Source: Cenococcum geophilum 1.58
Lineage: Eukaryota > Ascomycota > Dothideomycetes > Gloniales > Gloniaceae
DNA length: 64,000 nucleotides
Direction: 5' to 3'
Assembly (NCBI GenBank): GCA_001692895.1
Contig: KV748182.1
Location: forward strand, 2,732,341 to 2,796,340
Shown: positions 30,792 through 43,009 of the stretch, piece after piece
Position numbering within the stretch: position 1 is the stretch's first letter
Layout of the letters: every line of letters starts with the position of its first letter
Notes under the pieces: model-generated
The model's input: the letters and a program-made list of their open reading frames with translations, nothing else
What the model was told of the DNA's origin: nothing
The model's database searches: none
Translations under genes and position numbers: made by a program

Positions 30792-33700
30792 TGTCACAGT
30801 GCTACAATGAAGTAGACTGAATAACTACGTTGTGGTATAAAGAGGAGAAGAAGGTGGAAAGGGGGTATTGTATATAAATAGTAGGGCCGGCCGCCAAGTC
30901 GCTAGTGGTGGGCCAGCTAATAGTAGGGAATAGTACGAGACAGTATAAAACAGTATGCGTTAGGTCAGTGCCGTAATAATACTCCTCTCCCCTAGACGGT
31001 TTGGTCCCCAAACTAAATAGATAACTTAAAAATAGGCAGTATACGGGGTTGCCTATTTTCTACCGCAAAGATATTAGTTCCGCTTACTGCCCTTAACCAA
31101 GCTAATGGCGATTTTCTATACCGGGCATAGAAAATCCTAATTAGTTAGTTTAGTGAGTAAGGTTAGCAGAACTCTACACCGCCACCTAAATCGGTCCGTG
31201 TGGCGTTTCTTGGCGAGAATTTGGCTAATTAGATAACTTTAACCGCCAGTTGAAGTTCCATAACATCTTAACCACCATAAATTTTAATGCGGTGGTTGGC
31301 CGCGACCTTAGCGTGACTTTTCCTTATCTTATACCCAGTCTAGGGGTCCTAGCTTCTTAGGGTGTTACTTATAAAAGCGCTATATAGCTTGTTCGCAACC
31401 CTTTAGGTCTTCCTCTAGCTGCTAGGTTATATCCTTATAATATTTCTATTTAATCTCATAAGTTAGGCCCTAGGGGTCTTCGTCGTATATATTAAGGATT
31501 TTCTTAAACTCCCATTTGTCTTCTATATTGCCGTCATTATCTCTCTCTACTACTTGTCCTTATATATTACGGCGCTCTACAGTATTAATATTTGCTTGGC
31601 TAAGGATCTCTTTAGCAGCCTAGAGGCGGACCTTAGATATATAAAAGGATTTATTTACTTAGATGTAGTCTAGAAGGTCTACTATGACTGCCCCTTAGTA
31701 TACTACGAGTACAGGGTATAGGCCGTCCCATTTGTCATCCTATTTCTTCTTAGGTCTATTTATCTTTATATTTTCTAAGCTAACTATAACTATATCACCT
31801 TCGTAGAATAACGCGCTCTTATCCCTATGGGTATTAGTATTGTCTTTATAGCGTTGCTATAAAATTCAGGCTAGGGCCTTAAGCTGTGTTAATATCCGCT
31901 TAAAGCGGTTGGCTATAGAGTCTGCGTAGAAGAACTCCTTCTTTGCTTATGCTGATAGTATTAGTAAGTAGGGGCCAGTAGGCTTAATTCCGAGGCGAGG
32001 GTTAAAGCTATAATTTGTAAAAAATAGGGAGATGCCTGTGCTCTTGTTAATTTAGTTATTTATAGTAAACTTGGTAAGCAACAGGTAGTTAACCTAATTA
32101 TTTTATATAAAGCTAATAAAAGCATAAAGGTATTTATTTACGGCGGCGTTAATAATTTTAGTTTAGCCGTCCGTTTTTAGGTACTAGGCTAAGCTTAGTC
32201 GCAAGGTTATCTTAAGGCGTTTACTTAGTTATCGCTAGAAGTTGCTAACAAATTATATACCGTAATTAGAGATAATCGTACTTAGTGCACTGTGGAGCTT
32301 ATATACGTTATTAATAAAGCTATTAACTAACTCCTCTATTAAGAGTCCTGTTACTAAAACAAGGTGTTATATTTTAGTTAGGCGGTCTATAATAACAAGG
32401 ATATATTTATATGCCTTACTATAGCATTAGTATACTGGCAGCGTTATAATATAGTTAATTAAGATATTAGTTTATGGGCGGGTAGGTAATTCTAGTGGCT
32501 TTAGGAAACCGGGCGGGGTAGAATAGGGGGTCTTAGTGCGAAAGTATAGGGCACAGTCTTTAACAAAGGTAGCCGTGAACTAGGAGATTTCTGGCCACCA
32601 GTATGTTTGGTTTAAGAGGTTAAGAATTTTAACCCGGCTGGGGTAACTAATGGGGCCGCTGCTATAAGAGTAATAGGTAACTTCTAGGCGAAGGTCTAGG
32701 GCGTTAGGGATAAAGAGATGTTAGCGAAAGTAAATCTGTCCGTCAACGATACTATATTCTAACTTATTATAACGAAGTAATTTCCTAATTTTCTTTGGCT
32801 AATGGCGAGCTTTTTAATTACATAGGGCTGCTACTATATCTCTTATAAGTTTATTCTCCTGGTATTCTAGCCGAATTAACTCATTTAGTGACTTTTTAGC
32901 TATTTTGGGGTCTAGAGCGGCTACAAACTCCGCGTTATTAGAGTTACGGGACTTATATAATAATTCTTTTAAGATTATAGGGTTAACTTTCTAGGGCGGT
33001 ATAACGACTTAGGCTTAGTAGCGGAGGCGTTTATTATTAGCGTCCTTAGGCCTTATTTCTAGTAGCCGGCTTAGGGCGTTAAGGAGCGTGGCTTTGCTAT
33101 TAGGTCTATATATAATTACAAAATTAAATTATAAAAGGAACTCTACCTACTGGATTTAGTGCTAGTTTAGCTGCTTAGTAGTTATAAACGTCTATAGGTT
33201 CTTGTAGTTGGTAATAATTTTAAATAGCTTCTTAGTCCCTTGTAGCTTAGGACGCTATTCCTCTAAAGCCTTAATAATAGCTAGGAGTTCTTTATCGTAG
33301 ATCTTATAATTATATTCTAGCGTGGAGTACTTTATAGAGAAGAATGCGACCGGTCTTAATTTTCCGTTATTATTATACTAGGAAAGGACTCCGCCGGAAG
33401 CCTAATTTAATACATCTATCTCTACTACTGTTTTCTTTATATAGTTATAGTATGCTAATACTGGTGCTGAAGTAAAGGCTCCCTTAAGGGCCTTAAACGA
33501 TTTAGCTTATTCTAGTCCCTATAGCCATCCAATATCCTTCTTTAGAAGTTTTATTATAGGTATAGCAATAGCAAAGTAGCCTTAGATAAATCGTTAGTAG
33601 AAGTTCGCGAAGCCAAGAAATTATTATAGTTCTTTAATTAATGTCGGGTCCTTTTATTCCTGTAAGGCCTATATCTTCTTAGGGTCCATAGTTATACCAT

Positions 33701-36700
33701 TAGTTAAGATAATTAAGCCAAAGTATTTTGTTTTAGTAGAGTAGAACTTAGACTTATTAATATTAATCTAAAGTCCAGCATTGCCGAGTCTTTAGATGAC
33801 TTTATTTATATACTTAGTGTGCTTGGCGCGTGTTTTAGAAAAGACAAGGACGTTGTTAAGGTAGGCAGTGTAGTAGTTATTAAGGGCGTTATATAGAATA
33901 TGGTTAATATAGTTTTAGAATATAGCGGGTGCGTTATAGAGGCCAAATAGTATAACTAGTATCTTATAGAGTCCGAACCGGGTAATAAATGCTATAAGCC
34001 ACTTATAGCCCTCTATAATCCGGATCCAGTTAAACGTAGTAATTATATTAAGTTTAGTAAAGTACTTAGCGCTATAAAGTGCGTCAAGTGTCTTATAGAT
34101 TAGTAGCAGTAGGTATCAATTCTTAATAGTGACTATATTTAGGCCTTGGTAGTTATAGCAGATTTATATACCGCCGCTAGGCTTAGTAGCGAGGAGGAGT
34201 GGTACGGTAGCTGGTGAAGTTAATTTACGAATAAAACTCTTATCTAGTATCTTATTAATCCACTTCTTTACATACCTAAGTTTAGTAGGTGAGAGTGGTC
34301 TATTTTTATAGTATAGGGCCTAGTTTCCGGGGGTAATCTTAATTTTATGGTCCTATGGTCGGTAAGGGGGCAGCTTATCTATATTTTTAGGGAGAAAGTG
34401 CTTAATATATTTACTAAACTCCTTTAGTAGGCGTTATAGAATGTCTTTACGGGTTAATCCTGGTTTGCCTTTTAGGAATTTTTTAATATTAGTGTCGACT
34501 ATCTTCCAACGTAAAAGCTTGGGTTTAGTTTTTAGATTTATTTTAAGGAAGTTATAGAAATAGGGGGGGAGCGCTTTATAGGCTTCCTTTATTATATAGT
34601 CGCCTTCTACTAGCCGGCGGAAAGACCTTTCTAATAGGTTTGGTACTTCTATTAGGCCTATAGGCAGCTCTTTAAGCAGCTATTAGTGCTTATTTTGTTT
34701 AACTAGTTCTACTAGCTCCGCTATATAGATCCTTATTACCTTTATATCTTTTTGCTTATAGAACTAGGTAAAATTAATAGCATAGGTGCATTTAATATTG
34801 TCTAGGTTGGGGCATATCTGGCTCTCTGGTGCTATAGCTAGGCTAACATAGCTTAGTTGGCCCAGGGGGGCGGAAACAAGGCGGCGGCCCTATATAGTAC
34901 GCGCGGGAGACGGGTGTAAGGTTAGGCGTTATAGTGGCGCGGTTTCTATTATTTAGGTCTTAGTAGTTCTATAGCTAATCCTTGCTATAACGCGAGCTGT
35001 AGTGTATGTATATAGTATATGGCTTAGTTCCAGGTATTAGGCTAGGCGGTTGGGGTTTAAATAGTGCCTAGGTTGGGGTTAGTTTTTTAGTAGTAGCGGC
35101 GTAAAGCGGACCTTCTTTCTTGGTCTCGGTAGGGCTGGCTAGCCTATTATTTTGGTCTTAAGTGCTAGGTTAGTCTAGTCTTCCACTATCTTATTTTTTT
35201 ATAGCTATATAGGCTCCCCTTTATTAGGAACGTCTTCTACTATTAAGGCTTTATATATAGTTTTAGGCACTAGGCTTAGTAGTGCTAAGTGTTTATATAG
35301 GGCGTCCCTGCTAACGTCGGCTATCCCCTACAGGAGGTAGTGCCTAGAGTAGTAGTTTAAGTTAAAGTAGATCTTGAGTTTCCTGAAGCTGGGATAAGGC
35401 TCGTACTTCTAAAGCTAGGGCATACCTAGGATAATTAGGGTAGTAGGTGAGAGTTTAGTAACGAAAAAGAGTATAGCTTTAGTATAGAGGCCGATTAATA
35501 TTTAGGTAGTAAAGTAGTCCATAATAAGCGAAGTTGGGATACTATCTGTAAGGCGTAGTAGCCTAGGTACTAGCAGCTTCTTAGTTATAATGTTATACTT
35601 TTTTACAATAGACTCTACGTTAGTAAATGCTATTATAGTACTACCAGAGTCTACTAGGCTTACTATATTAATATAAACTTGGGGGTATAGGTTACATAAT
35701 AAGGAGAGTTGGGTTTAAATAAGGATTAATTTCTTGTTACTATTTACTGATCTAAAATTAAGTAGCAGTTTACTAATAGAAAGGACTGATTGATTTAGTA
35801 ATAGGGACCTAATCTTCTCGTCTTCCTCCTTATATGGTTTAGACCCTTAAGCGCGACTTAGTCTAAGGGTTTGCCTTTTAACGACTAGGGTATAGGGCTG
35901 TCTTAGCGGGGTAGTCTAGTGTCCGTCTAGCTGGCGGTGTTTATCTCTGTTTTGGTTGGGGTATAAGAAGATAATACCTCGCTGATGACGTGGCTGTGTT
36001 CGTATTCGCTAGCGCGAAGTCGCCAATACTAGGTGTTGTTAATGGGTTGGGCTCCTATATAGGGCATGGTTTAAAGTAACTAAGCCGTAGGGTTAAAGGG
36101 GGGGGGTTGTCTACCGCGGCTATAATAGGCTCCGTGGTTACCGCGTCTATAATAGACTCCATAGTTGCCGCGTCCGCGGTTATTTATTCGCGTTATTTAA
36201 TGGGGTGGTATTAGGACTGGGTTTACTATCTTAGTAGGGTTATAGGCATCCTTCTAGTGGCTAGGTAGGCTATAGGCAAGGCACAGTCTATTATTAACGC
36301 GGCGCTTACACTCCATGTCTAAGATTCTATTAAGGTCTATAGGTTCTCCAGTTACTACTAGGGTCGGGGTTAACATAGGGGCAGAGGCTTAGGTAGGTAG
36401 GCGGTGGTTAGCGTTCTTCTTAAGGTTGGCTTAGTATACATGGTTCGCGAGGTTCTTAGCGAATATATCCATCTGCTTGCTTTAACCTATATAGTCGCTG
36501 TTGTTGATTTTGTAGGCCAGTCTAAGTACCAGCTCTTCTATCTTTAGAGAGATGAACTTTTAGAATAGGTCCACCTTCTGTTTATCTGTCTTTTTAGCGC
36601 AGACTATTAGCTTATTAAGCTCTCCCTTCTAAGACTAGTAATTACGCTCGCCTTAGGGGAAATGGTTAAGCTTATTCTTTGCGACCTGGGTTATATTAAG

Positions 36701-37706
36701 GACCTTATAGTAGGTAGTAAGGTCTTTAAGCATATCTTCCTTAGTAGGCCATTTCCACGCAAATATGTTGTTTGGGTTCTTGTATATAAGCTCTAGGCCC
36801 TGCTTAATAAACTTATAGGCCTTATCCTCTAGTATATCTAAGATGTAAAGGATCTGGGACTAAACTATGTTAAAGTAGTCCTAGTCCCAGTTAAAGACTC
36901 CCTTAATCTTAATATGCCAGGTTTTGAAATTAGCTTATTATTCTAGCGGGGTGCCTTTTCCGCTAAATATTAGCGGGTCTTTAGATCTCCGTTTTTTCTA
37001 CTAGGTTACTACCGTTGTTATAAGGGTTAATTGTTTTAGAACGGTAATAGTCTCTGCCTAGGAGTTAATAGTTCCTATTTAGAAAGCGATAAGGGCACTA
37101 AGGTTTTTATTAGCTTTTTTATTAGCAGTATTTGTATTATATATACACTATAGTCCTACTTTGATATTATTAAGGAACTCATTGGTATAGTTAATAAGGG
37201 TAAGGTAAGCTTTGCTAGGCTTAAAGGTCTTAGGGTATAGTGGGGAGCGGCGGATTATCCACGCGATATTGGGGTATGTCTCTATAAATAGGTCTATAAA
37301 AACGTCGTAGGGGTTCTAGGTTTCGGCCATTTCGGCGTTATTAGTGTCGCCCATTTAGGCGTTGGGTAAAAACTAAGGATTGTTCTAGGACTATGCTAGG
37401 GACGTGTTGGTTTTAGTAGAGGCGCGTGTAGGTCGCGATTGCTCTAGGGCGGAGGTTAATTGGCTAAGGTATAGGGAATTAGTGATCGCGATGGGGCGCA
37501 AATTGAAGATACTATAAACTGTCACAGTGCTGTAATAAAGTAGACTGAATAACTACGTTGTGGTATAAAGAGGGGAAGAAGGTGGAAAGGGGGTATTGTA
37601 TATAAATAGTAGGGCCGGCCGCTAAGTCGCTAGTGGTGGGCTAGCCAATAGTAGGGAATAGTACGAGACAGTATGAAACAGTATGCGTCAGGTCAGTGCC
37701 GTGATA
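30792..37706 (-). mobile_element. Gypsy B: LTR retrotransposon nested in Gypsy A
   Basis: LTRs of 187 bp (30792-30978 and 37520-37706, TGTCACAGTG...GTAATA/GTGATA) and a perfect 5-bp duplication TACCA (30787-30791 and 37707-37711). The polypurine tract, read on the minus strand, is CTAGGGGAGAGGAGT (30981-30995), so the element runs right to left. It inserted in the RT gene of Gypsy A. A sister copy (Gypsy C) lies at 56060-62979. Its 3' non-coding region (31040-31290) resembles that of Gypsy A near 40570-40720, so A and B are related lineages. Confidence 0.93.
30995..37354 (-). pseudogene. Gypsy B gag-pol, RIP-mutated
   Basis: Gag starts at ATG 37354 (MGDTNNAEMAET then a stop). An Arg/Gly-rich segment with repeated NYGVYYRRGN-type units (36100-36190) resembles an RGG nucleic-acid-binding tail. 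Reverse transcriptase lies around 33600-34500; its active site reads AYLNNVLVFS near 33845-33870 where YLDD is expected, so both Asp residues are Asn. RNase H and integrase occupy roughly 31900-33500. TAG/TAA codons are frequent throughout. Non-functional. Confidence 0.85.
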
Positions 37707-40700
37707 TACCACTTATACGCAAGACCCTTAAACAGCTTAGCTAAGCCAAAATCTATACTAAACTTAATATTATCACCGCCTTTAACCGCCTTTAAATACG
37801 GGAAGGTAATAAATAGAAAACCGCATTTATATCGCGCTTTAGCCAATTTAAATATACTATTATGCCTTTTAGCGTATATAACGGCCTAGGCAGCTTCTAA
37901 AACTATATTAATAATATCTTACGGAACTACCTTAACAACTTCTGCTCCGCGTACCTGGATGATATACTTATTTATAATAATAACCCTTTTAAGTATACTA
38001 AGCACGTTTAAAAGGTCCCATAGCGCCTTAGAGACGTAGGACTTTATATTAATTTAAAGAAGTGCGAATTCTTAGTTATAGAAGTAAAATACCTTAGACT
38101 AATTATTACTACTAAGGGTGTCCGTATAGACCCTAAAAAAGTATATATAATTACTAGATAGTAAACCCCTACCTATATTAAGGACGTATAAGCCTTCCTT
38201 AGTTTTACTAACTTTTATTAAAAATTTATATATAACTTTTTAGGTATTATAGTATTACTTATAGCAATAATATAAATAAAGGGCTTTTCTATAAAAGGAA
38301 GAAAAACATATTTATGTTTTATCTAGACGCCTAAATATAAAAAGGCATTCTAAGACTTAAAAGATGCGTTTACTAAAGCACTTATCCTAGCTTACTTTAT
38401 ACCAGGACGATAACTCTATCTTAAGACTAACTCCTTAAACCACGTTAACGCGGACGTCCTTTCTTAGATAGGTAATAACGGTCTCCTCTACCTAGTTATA
38501 TTCTACTCGTCTAAGCTTATACTATAAGAATATAACTACGAGATCTATAATAAGGAACTCCTCGTAATTATATAAGCGTTTAAGGAATTCTAACTAGAAC
38601 TCTCCTTAGTAGAACCTAATTAGCCAACTAAGGTTCTTACGGATTATTGCAACCTTAAGTACTTTATAACTATAAAATAACTAAACTAACGCTAAGTATA
38701 TTAGAATAAGTTCCTTTCTAGTTTTAACTTTAAAATCGCATATAGGCTAGGAGTATAAGGTACTAAGCCTAATAGCCTAACACGCCGTTCGTAAGACCTT
38801 CCTTAGTTAAAAGATAACCCTTATAATTAATTCTAATAATAAACAATCCTAAAAGCATAAAACTTAGCCCTAGGTATACTACCTAAGATAGAACTAACCG
38901 CCCCTTAGCTTTATACTATAGAACTAAAGTTACCTCCTAAAATTAACAAACTTATTACCATAGTATATAATACCCCTATTAACCCATTACTATATTAACT
39001 AATTGCCGTAAAGATTGCTGGCACCTATACACTACCTACTAACCTTTAAAGCTTAGGCTAGATTAATATAGTAGCCTTAGAAGTAAAAGAGAACAGGCTC
39101 TATTATAAAGGCCGTCTATTTATCCCCAACTTAGAAGACCTACAACGGCAACTAATTTAAATGGCCTATAACCTCTAATTAAGCGGCTACCTAGGTAAAA
39201 AAGGAACCTATAAGCTTCTTAGCCAATATTACTTTTGGCCTAAAATAATAGACTTAATTAAACGCTTTATAAGCGCCTACTATAGCTGTAAACATGCTAA
39301 AGTATTTTATATAAAGTACTAAGGACTGCTATACCCTCTATTAGTACCTATACAATAATAGGTAGATATCGCTATAGATTTCGTTATTAACCTACTACCT
39401 TATAAACGATATGGCCGAACTTATAAGAACATTCTTATAATAATATACTAACTTATAAAAGAACGCCACTACGTCCTAACTAAAGGCGTAGCCGTAAGTA
39501 ACGTTGCCGACGCCTTTTTTTATAAAGTTTACTAACTATACGGGTTACCTAACTCTATTACGTCTAACTAAGGCATATAATTTAACTCTAATATATAGAG
39601 GCGGATCTACTAACGCCTTAGTATCTCTATTAAGATGTCTATATTCTTTTACTATAAAACTATAGAATAACTAGAAAACGCTAACGCTAGTATAAAGGCG
39701 TACTTACGATAGGTAGTCGCCTATAGTTAGGACGACTAAGTAGACTACCTTCCGCTAGGTAAATTCGCAGCAAATAACTATATCTTAGCCACTATAGGAC
39801 TTACCCCATTCTTCGCAAATAAAGGATATTACCTATAATCTAGTATAGAGCCACCAGAGCCTATTAATAAGAAACTACTATATAGAAAACGCCTTAAGAT
39901 GCTACTTGCTAATTAATATATAGACTGTATAAAAGACCTACTTAACTACTATAAAAGAGAGATAGCCTAGGCCTAAGCGAAATAAGCTTACTTCGCTAAC
40001 TGCTATAGAATACCACCACCTAAGATACGTGTTGGCGACTAGGTATAGTTAGATATATATAATATCTCCATATAGAGACCTATAAAGTTACTTAATTATA
40101 AGAACCTTAGCCTTTACTAGATTAAATAAGTCATTAATAGAGGAGCTGTATACAAACTAGAGCTCCTATTTACCTTAGCCACCCGCGGAATATAGCCTAT
40201 GTTTTACCTATAGCTACTATACCTTTACTAGCCTAACCCTCTACTAGAACAAATATAGCCTAAACCCCTATTAGTACTAATCCGAGATAAGAATAAAGAC
40301 GAGAACCATAAGGAGTGGACTATTAAATAAATTATCGACTCTAAATACTTTAGCAAAGGTAGAGAACAGCGGCTCTACTATAAAGCTACCTATACAGGAT
40401 TTAACATAGATTAGCCAGAATGGTAACTATAGGAAGATTTTAAAAACGCAAAAGATTTAATTAGCGATTTCTATTACGTAAACCTATAGAAACTAGGCCT
40501 AAGCAGAGATTTCGTACCTAATCCCCTATAGAAGCCGTTATAGCTAAATTGTTATATATTACCGTTATATAACTACTCCAATAAGATATTAAGGAACTTT
40601 AACCGCTGGTTGAAGTTATCTAATTAGTTAGATTTTAGACGCTAAGGAGAAGCTAACTAATTAGGATTTTCTATCCCTAGGATGGAAAATTGCTATTAGC

Positions 40701-40944
40701 TCGCTTACTATTAGCGCCTTAGTAATACCCTTACACCTTACTAAGTCCCTAACAGCCTCCTTCCCCTCTATAGCCTAGTACCTTTGTATAGTAGTAACCT
40801 ATAAGCTTTAAGTCAGAAGTACCTATATAAGCCCATTACACCTATAACGATATTCCTTCTTCTAGATACCCTAAGTATTTCCCCCTATATATATATAGCA
40901 ACTATAGCGTCGCCAGAGCTCCGCCTTAATAGGAAGGGGGGTAG

Positions 40945-41137
40945 TGTTACGGAACCTAACCGCAGGGGCCTCTATAGGAGAACCCCATACTCTTGCGTAC
41001 ACCTCGCGTATAGCTTATGTCAGCTACGCGAGGGTATATCACCTCCTTACGCCCTCAACCCTTACGATCGATCGCGCAACGTCTTATAGACTCCCCGAAT
41101 ACATACGCTTTGTAGCCATTACCCGCGTTCCGTAACA
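40945..41137 (+). repeat. Gypsy A 3' LTR
   Basis: 193 bp, same length as the 5' LTR, with a handful of transition differences. It is followed by CTTAG. Confidence 0.92.
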
Positions 41138-41142
41138 CTTAG

Positions 41143-42113
41143 TAAGCGACTTAGACGGCAAACAAGATAGTAAATCTCACTAGTACTTAACTAGTATAGC
41201 TTTATATAAAACCCCTGCTAGCTTTATTTAACCCCTACTAGTATAAATTAACCCCTGTAGTTATAAGCGCTGTCTTATTTGCCGTCTAAGGGCCTTTAGT
41301 GCGAAAATGTATAAAGGTTAACTTAAGACTGGTATCTCTTTCCTACCTTTTCTAATGCCCTACTTTTACCCTAAATAACGTATTTTTAAAAATCTAATCG
41401 ATTATATAACTAAAGCTATATTTTAAGAATATTTATATAAAAACCCTATAGTATAAAAGTAGGTTATTAAAATTATGGGTAGAAAGAAGCAGAGTGACTT
41501 TTTTGGGTCAACTAGCAATAAGTTTTAGATAAAAAATGCGACCGACTGCCTATATCTAATATTTTATATAATATAGCTACAACGTCGTTATTTAGTGCAA
41601 TAGATAGAGAAGCTAAAGAGCTCCTACCTCGTAGTATTTTTATAATAACTAGACGTTATTAAAGGGTCGAGATACGGCAGTAAAAAAGGTAATTTTAACG
41701 CTGCATTGCTAGAGCCTCGCCTAGGCGCAATTTTGTCGCAAAATATTACAAAATTCTACGTAAATCTTACCCAGCTAATAGCTTTATATTTTAATAAAAA
41801 TCTAATCAATTATAGAGGAGACTAGTCTAATTCGACTTGTTAGCTTATTAGGTTAAAAAGGTATTATTAGGGAGTTAAATATATAGGAGAGAGTGTCTCT
41901 TATACAAAATTGTGAAAATTGAAGTCGAGCCTCACCAAAGCTCGCACCATAGGCCCTTAGACGGCAGGGCAAACTTAAGGTCGGTAGATAGCTGATTGGT
42001 TAAAAAAAGGTGGCGTTTATTTAGGCGGAGACTAGTAACACTTTAGTATTAGTGAGTGCGCCTTAAGTTCTGCCCTTGCCGTCTGAGTCGCTTACTGAGA
42101 TAACAAATTTCGC
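41143..42113. other. Right part of the TA-flanked element
   Basis: AT-rich interior with two palindromic modules sharing the GACGGCA word. The first is TTAGACGGCAAACAAGAT...TCTTATTTGCCGTCTAA (41149-41290); the second is CTTAGACGGCAGGGCAAACT...TTCTGCCCTTGCCGTCTGAG (41949-42088). No coding region. Confidence 0.6.
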
Positions 42114-42115
42114 TA

Positions 42116-43009
42116 AATTTTCTTGTCATGTCACCTTTCGACCTACTCTACCATTCCCAGGCTTGTTCTTCTCTTTCATTCTTCTACACCGCCTCTTTAC
42201 ATCTCGTTGTAAATGCCTATTGATCTTGGCGACTAAACGGCATAAGTTCATGCCTTTTAAGTATTAAGCACGACCATTTTAACGTATTTCTACCTATTTT
42301 AGGTATAATTCTATATAGAAAGGGTATAAATCCGCGCAGTTTGATCGGCACGATCAGTACGCACTTACTGCGAGATGCAAAAAGGTGGTGTATTCCTCCT
42401 TCCTTTTTTGTTTTCTCAACTATGGGATCTTCGGTATAGCAAGATGCGCGATCTCCCAACACGCCGGCAAATAATAGGCTCCATTTGCTTAGCGCTACCC
42501 ATTGTCGGTGGCTAGGCCCCCAGTGAAACCTTAGAGATTGGGTAGCCTTTATGATAGATCCATCTAATACGGCTCTGCACTCTGACGCGAAAATACAGGG
42601 GGCAATGACTCTCCGAGTCCCCGAGTCCCCACTCACCTTCACCCCTCCATTTGCCAAGCTTGGATGCGAACTCTGAAACATTAAAATAACCTGATCTTAT
42701 GGTCTATATGGGTAGTAAAACTCTGAGGCGTGGAAATTCCACTAACTGTCAACAGCTGGGAAGCTTCAAAAGTAGGTGGCATATTTGCTTGACCTATTTA
42801 TTGTTATGGACTTGGCTTCTTACAGGATTTTAATAGTGACTTGCACCATTGGCTTGCTGCTAACGGAAATACCCGAAGATAGCTTTCTTCGTCTCAAAAT
42901 CTCCGATCAGTGCATCCTTAGGCTGGCCTGCAAGCTCGTCTAGGGAAAAGCTTCAACCCTTCAGAAAGCTATATTTTACTGAGAGATGTGTCATGATCTT
43001 CTTCAGCTT
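42116..43009. other. Non-repetitive spacer with a degenerate inverted repeat
   Basis: Mostly normal-composition DNA. An imperfect inverted pair of about 70 bp (42188-42262 and 42310-42390) shares the words CATCTCG, GTAARTGC and TTGATC; it may be an old MITE. A 154-codon minus-strand frame (42217-42681) overlaps it and has no recognisable domain, so it was not called as a gene. Confidence 0.5.

Larger units (their letters stand above)
28050..40560 (+). pseudogene. Gypsy A gag-pol, RIP-mutated and split
   Basis: A CCHC zinc knuckle (RRCYKCRQEGHY-like with a stop) lies near 29465. Reverse transcriptase begins at 30600-30790 (GFIRPSISLAAAPILL, FYVNYRGLNAI) and is cut at 30791 within the Tyr-Pro-Ile-Pro block. 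It resumes at 37712 and keeps an intact AYLDDILIY active-site motif near 37955. RNase H and the integrase zinc region follow (38400-39300). The integrase core runs to about 39850, and a chromodomain-like segment (EWTIK*IIDSKYF...) lies near 40315-40480. Many stops occur at Gln/Trp codons, so no product is expected. The polymerase motif itself escaped mutation, unlike in Gypsy B and the copia element. Confidence 0.88.
27721..41137 (+). mobile_element. Gypsy A: chromovirus-type LTR retrotransposon
   Basis: LTRs of 193 bp at 27721-27913 and 40945-41137 (TGTYACGGAAC...GTTCCGTAACA). The target duplication is CTCAG (27716-27720) versus CTTAG (41138-41142), one C-to-T change. A polypurine tract AGGAAGGGGGGTAG (40931-40944) precedes the 3' LTR. 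Gag-pol is on the plus strand and split by Gypsy B; without it the element is about 6.5 kb. The domain order RT, RNase H, integrase, chromodomain-like tail is that of Ty3/Gypsy chromoviruses. Confidence 0.93.
27703..42113. mobile_element. TA-flanked inverted-repeat element, split by Gypsy A
   Basis: Left end GCAAATTTCTTATCTCAG (27703-27720). The right end, read on the minus strand, is GCGAAATTTGTTATCTCAGT continuing into AAGCGACTCAGACGG. Across the Gypsy insertion the left end also continues as TAAGCGACTTAGACGG (41143 onward), so the inverted repeats are about 40 bp. TA flanks both ends (27701-27702, 42114-42115). Without the Gypsy element it would be 989 bp. No transposase remains. It is probably a non-autonomous mariner-like element. 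Confidence 0.72.

Noticed and set aside
42217-42681. 154-codon minus-strand frame
   Set aside because: Overlaps a degenerate inverted repeat, shows no domain, signal peptide or homology I recognise; left uncalled rather than forced.
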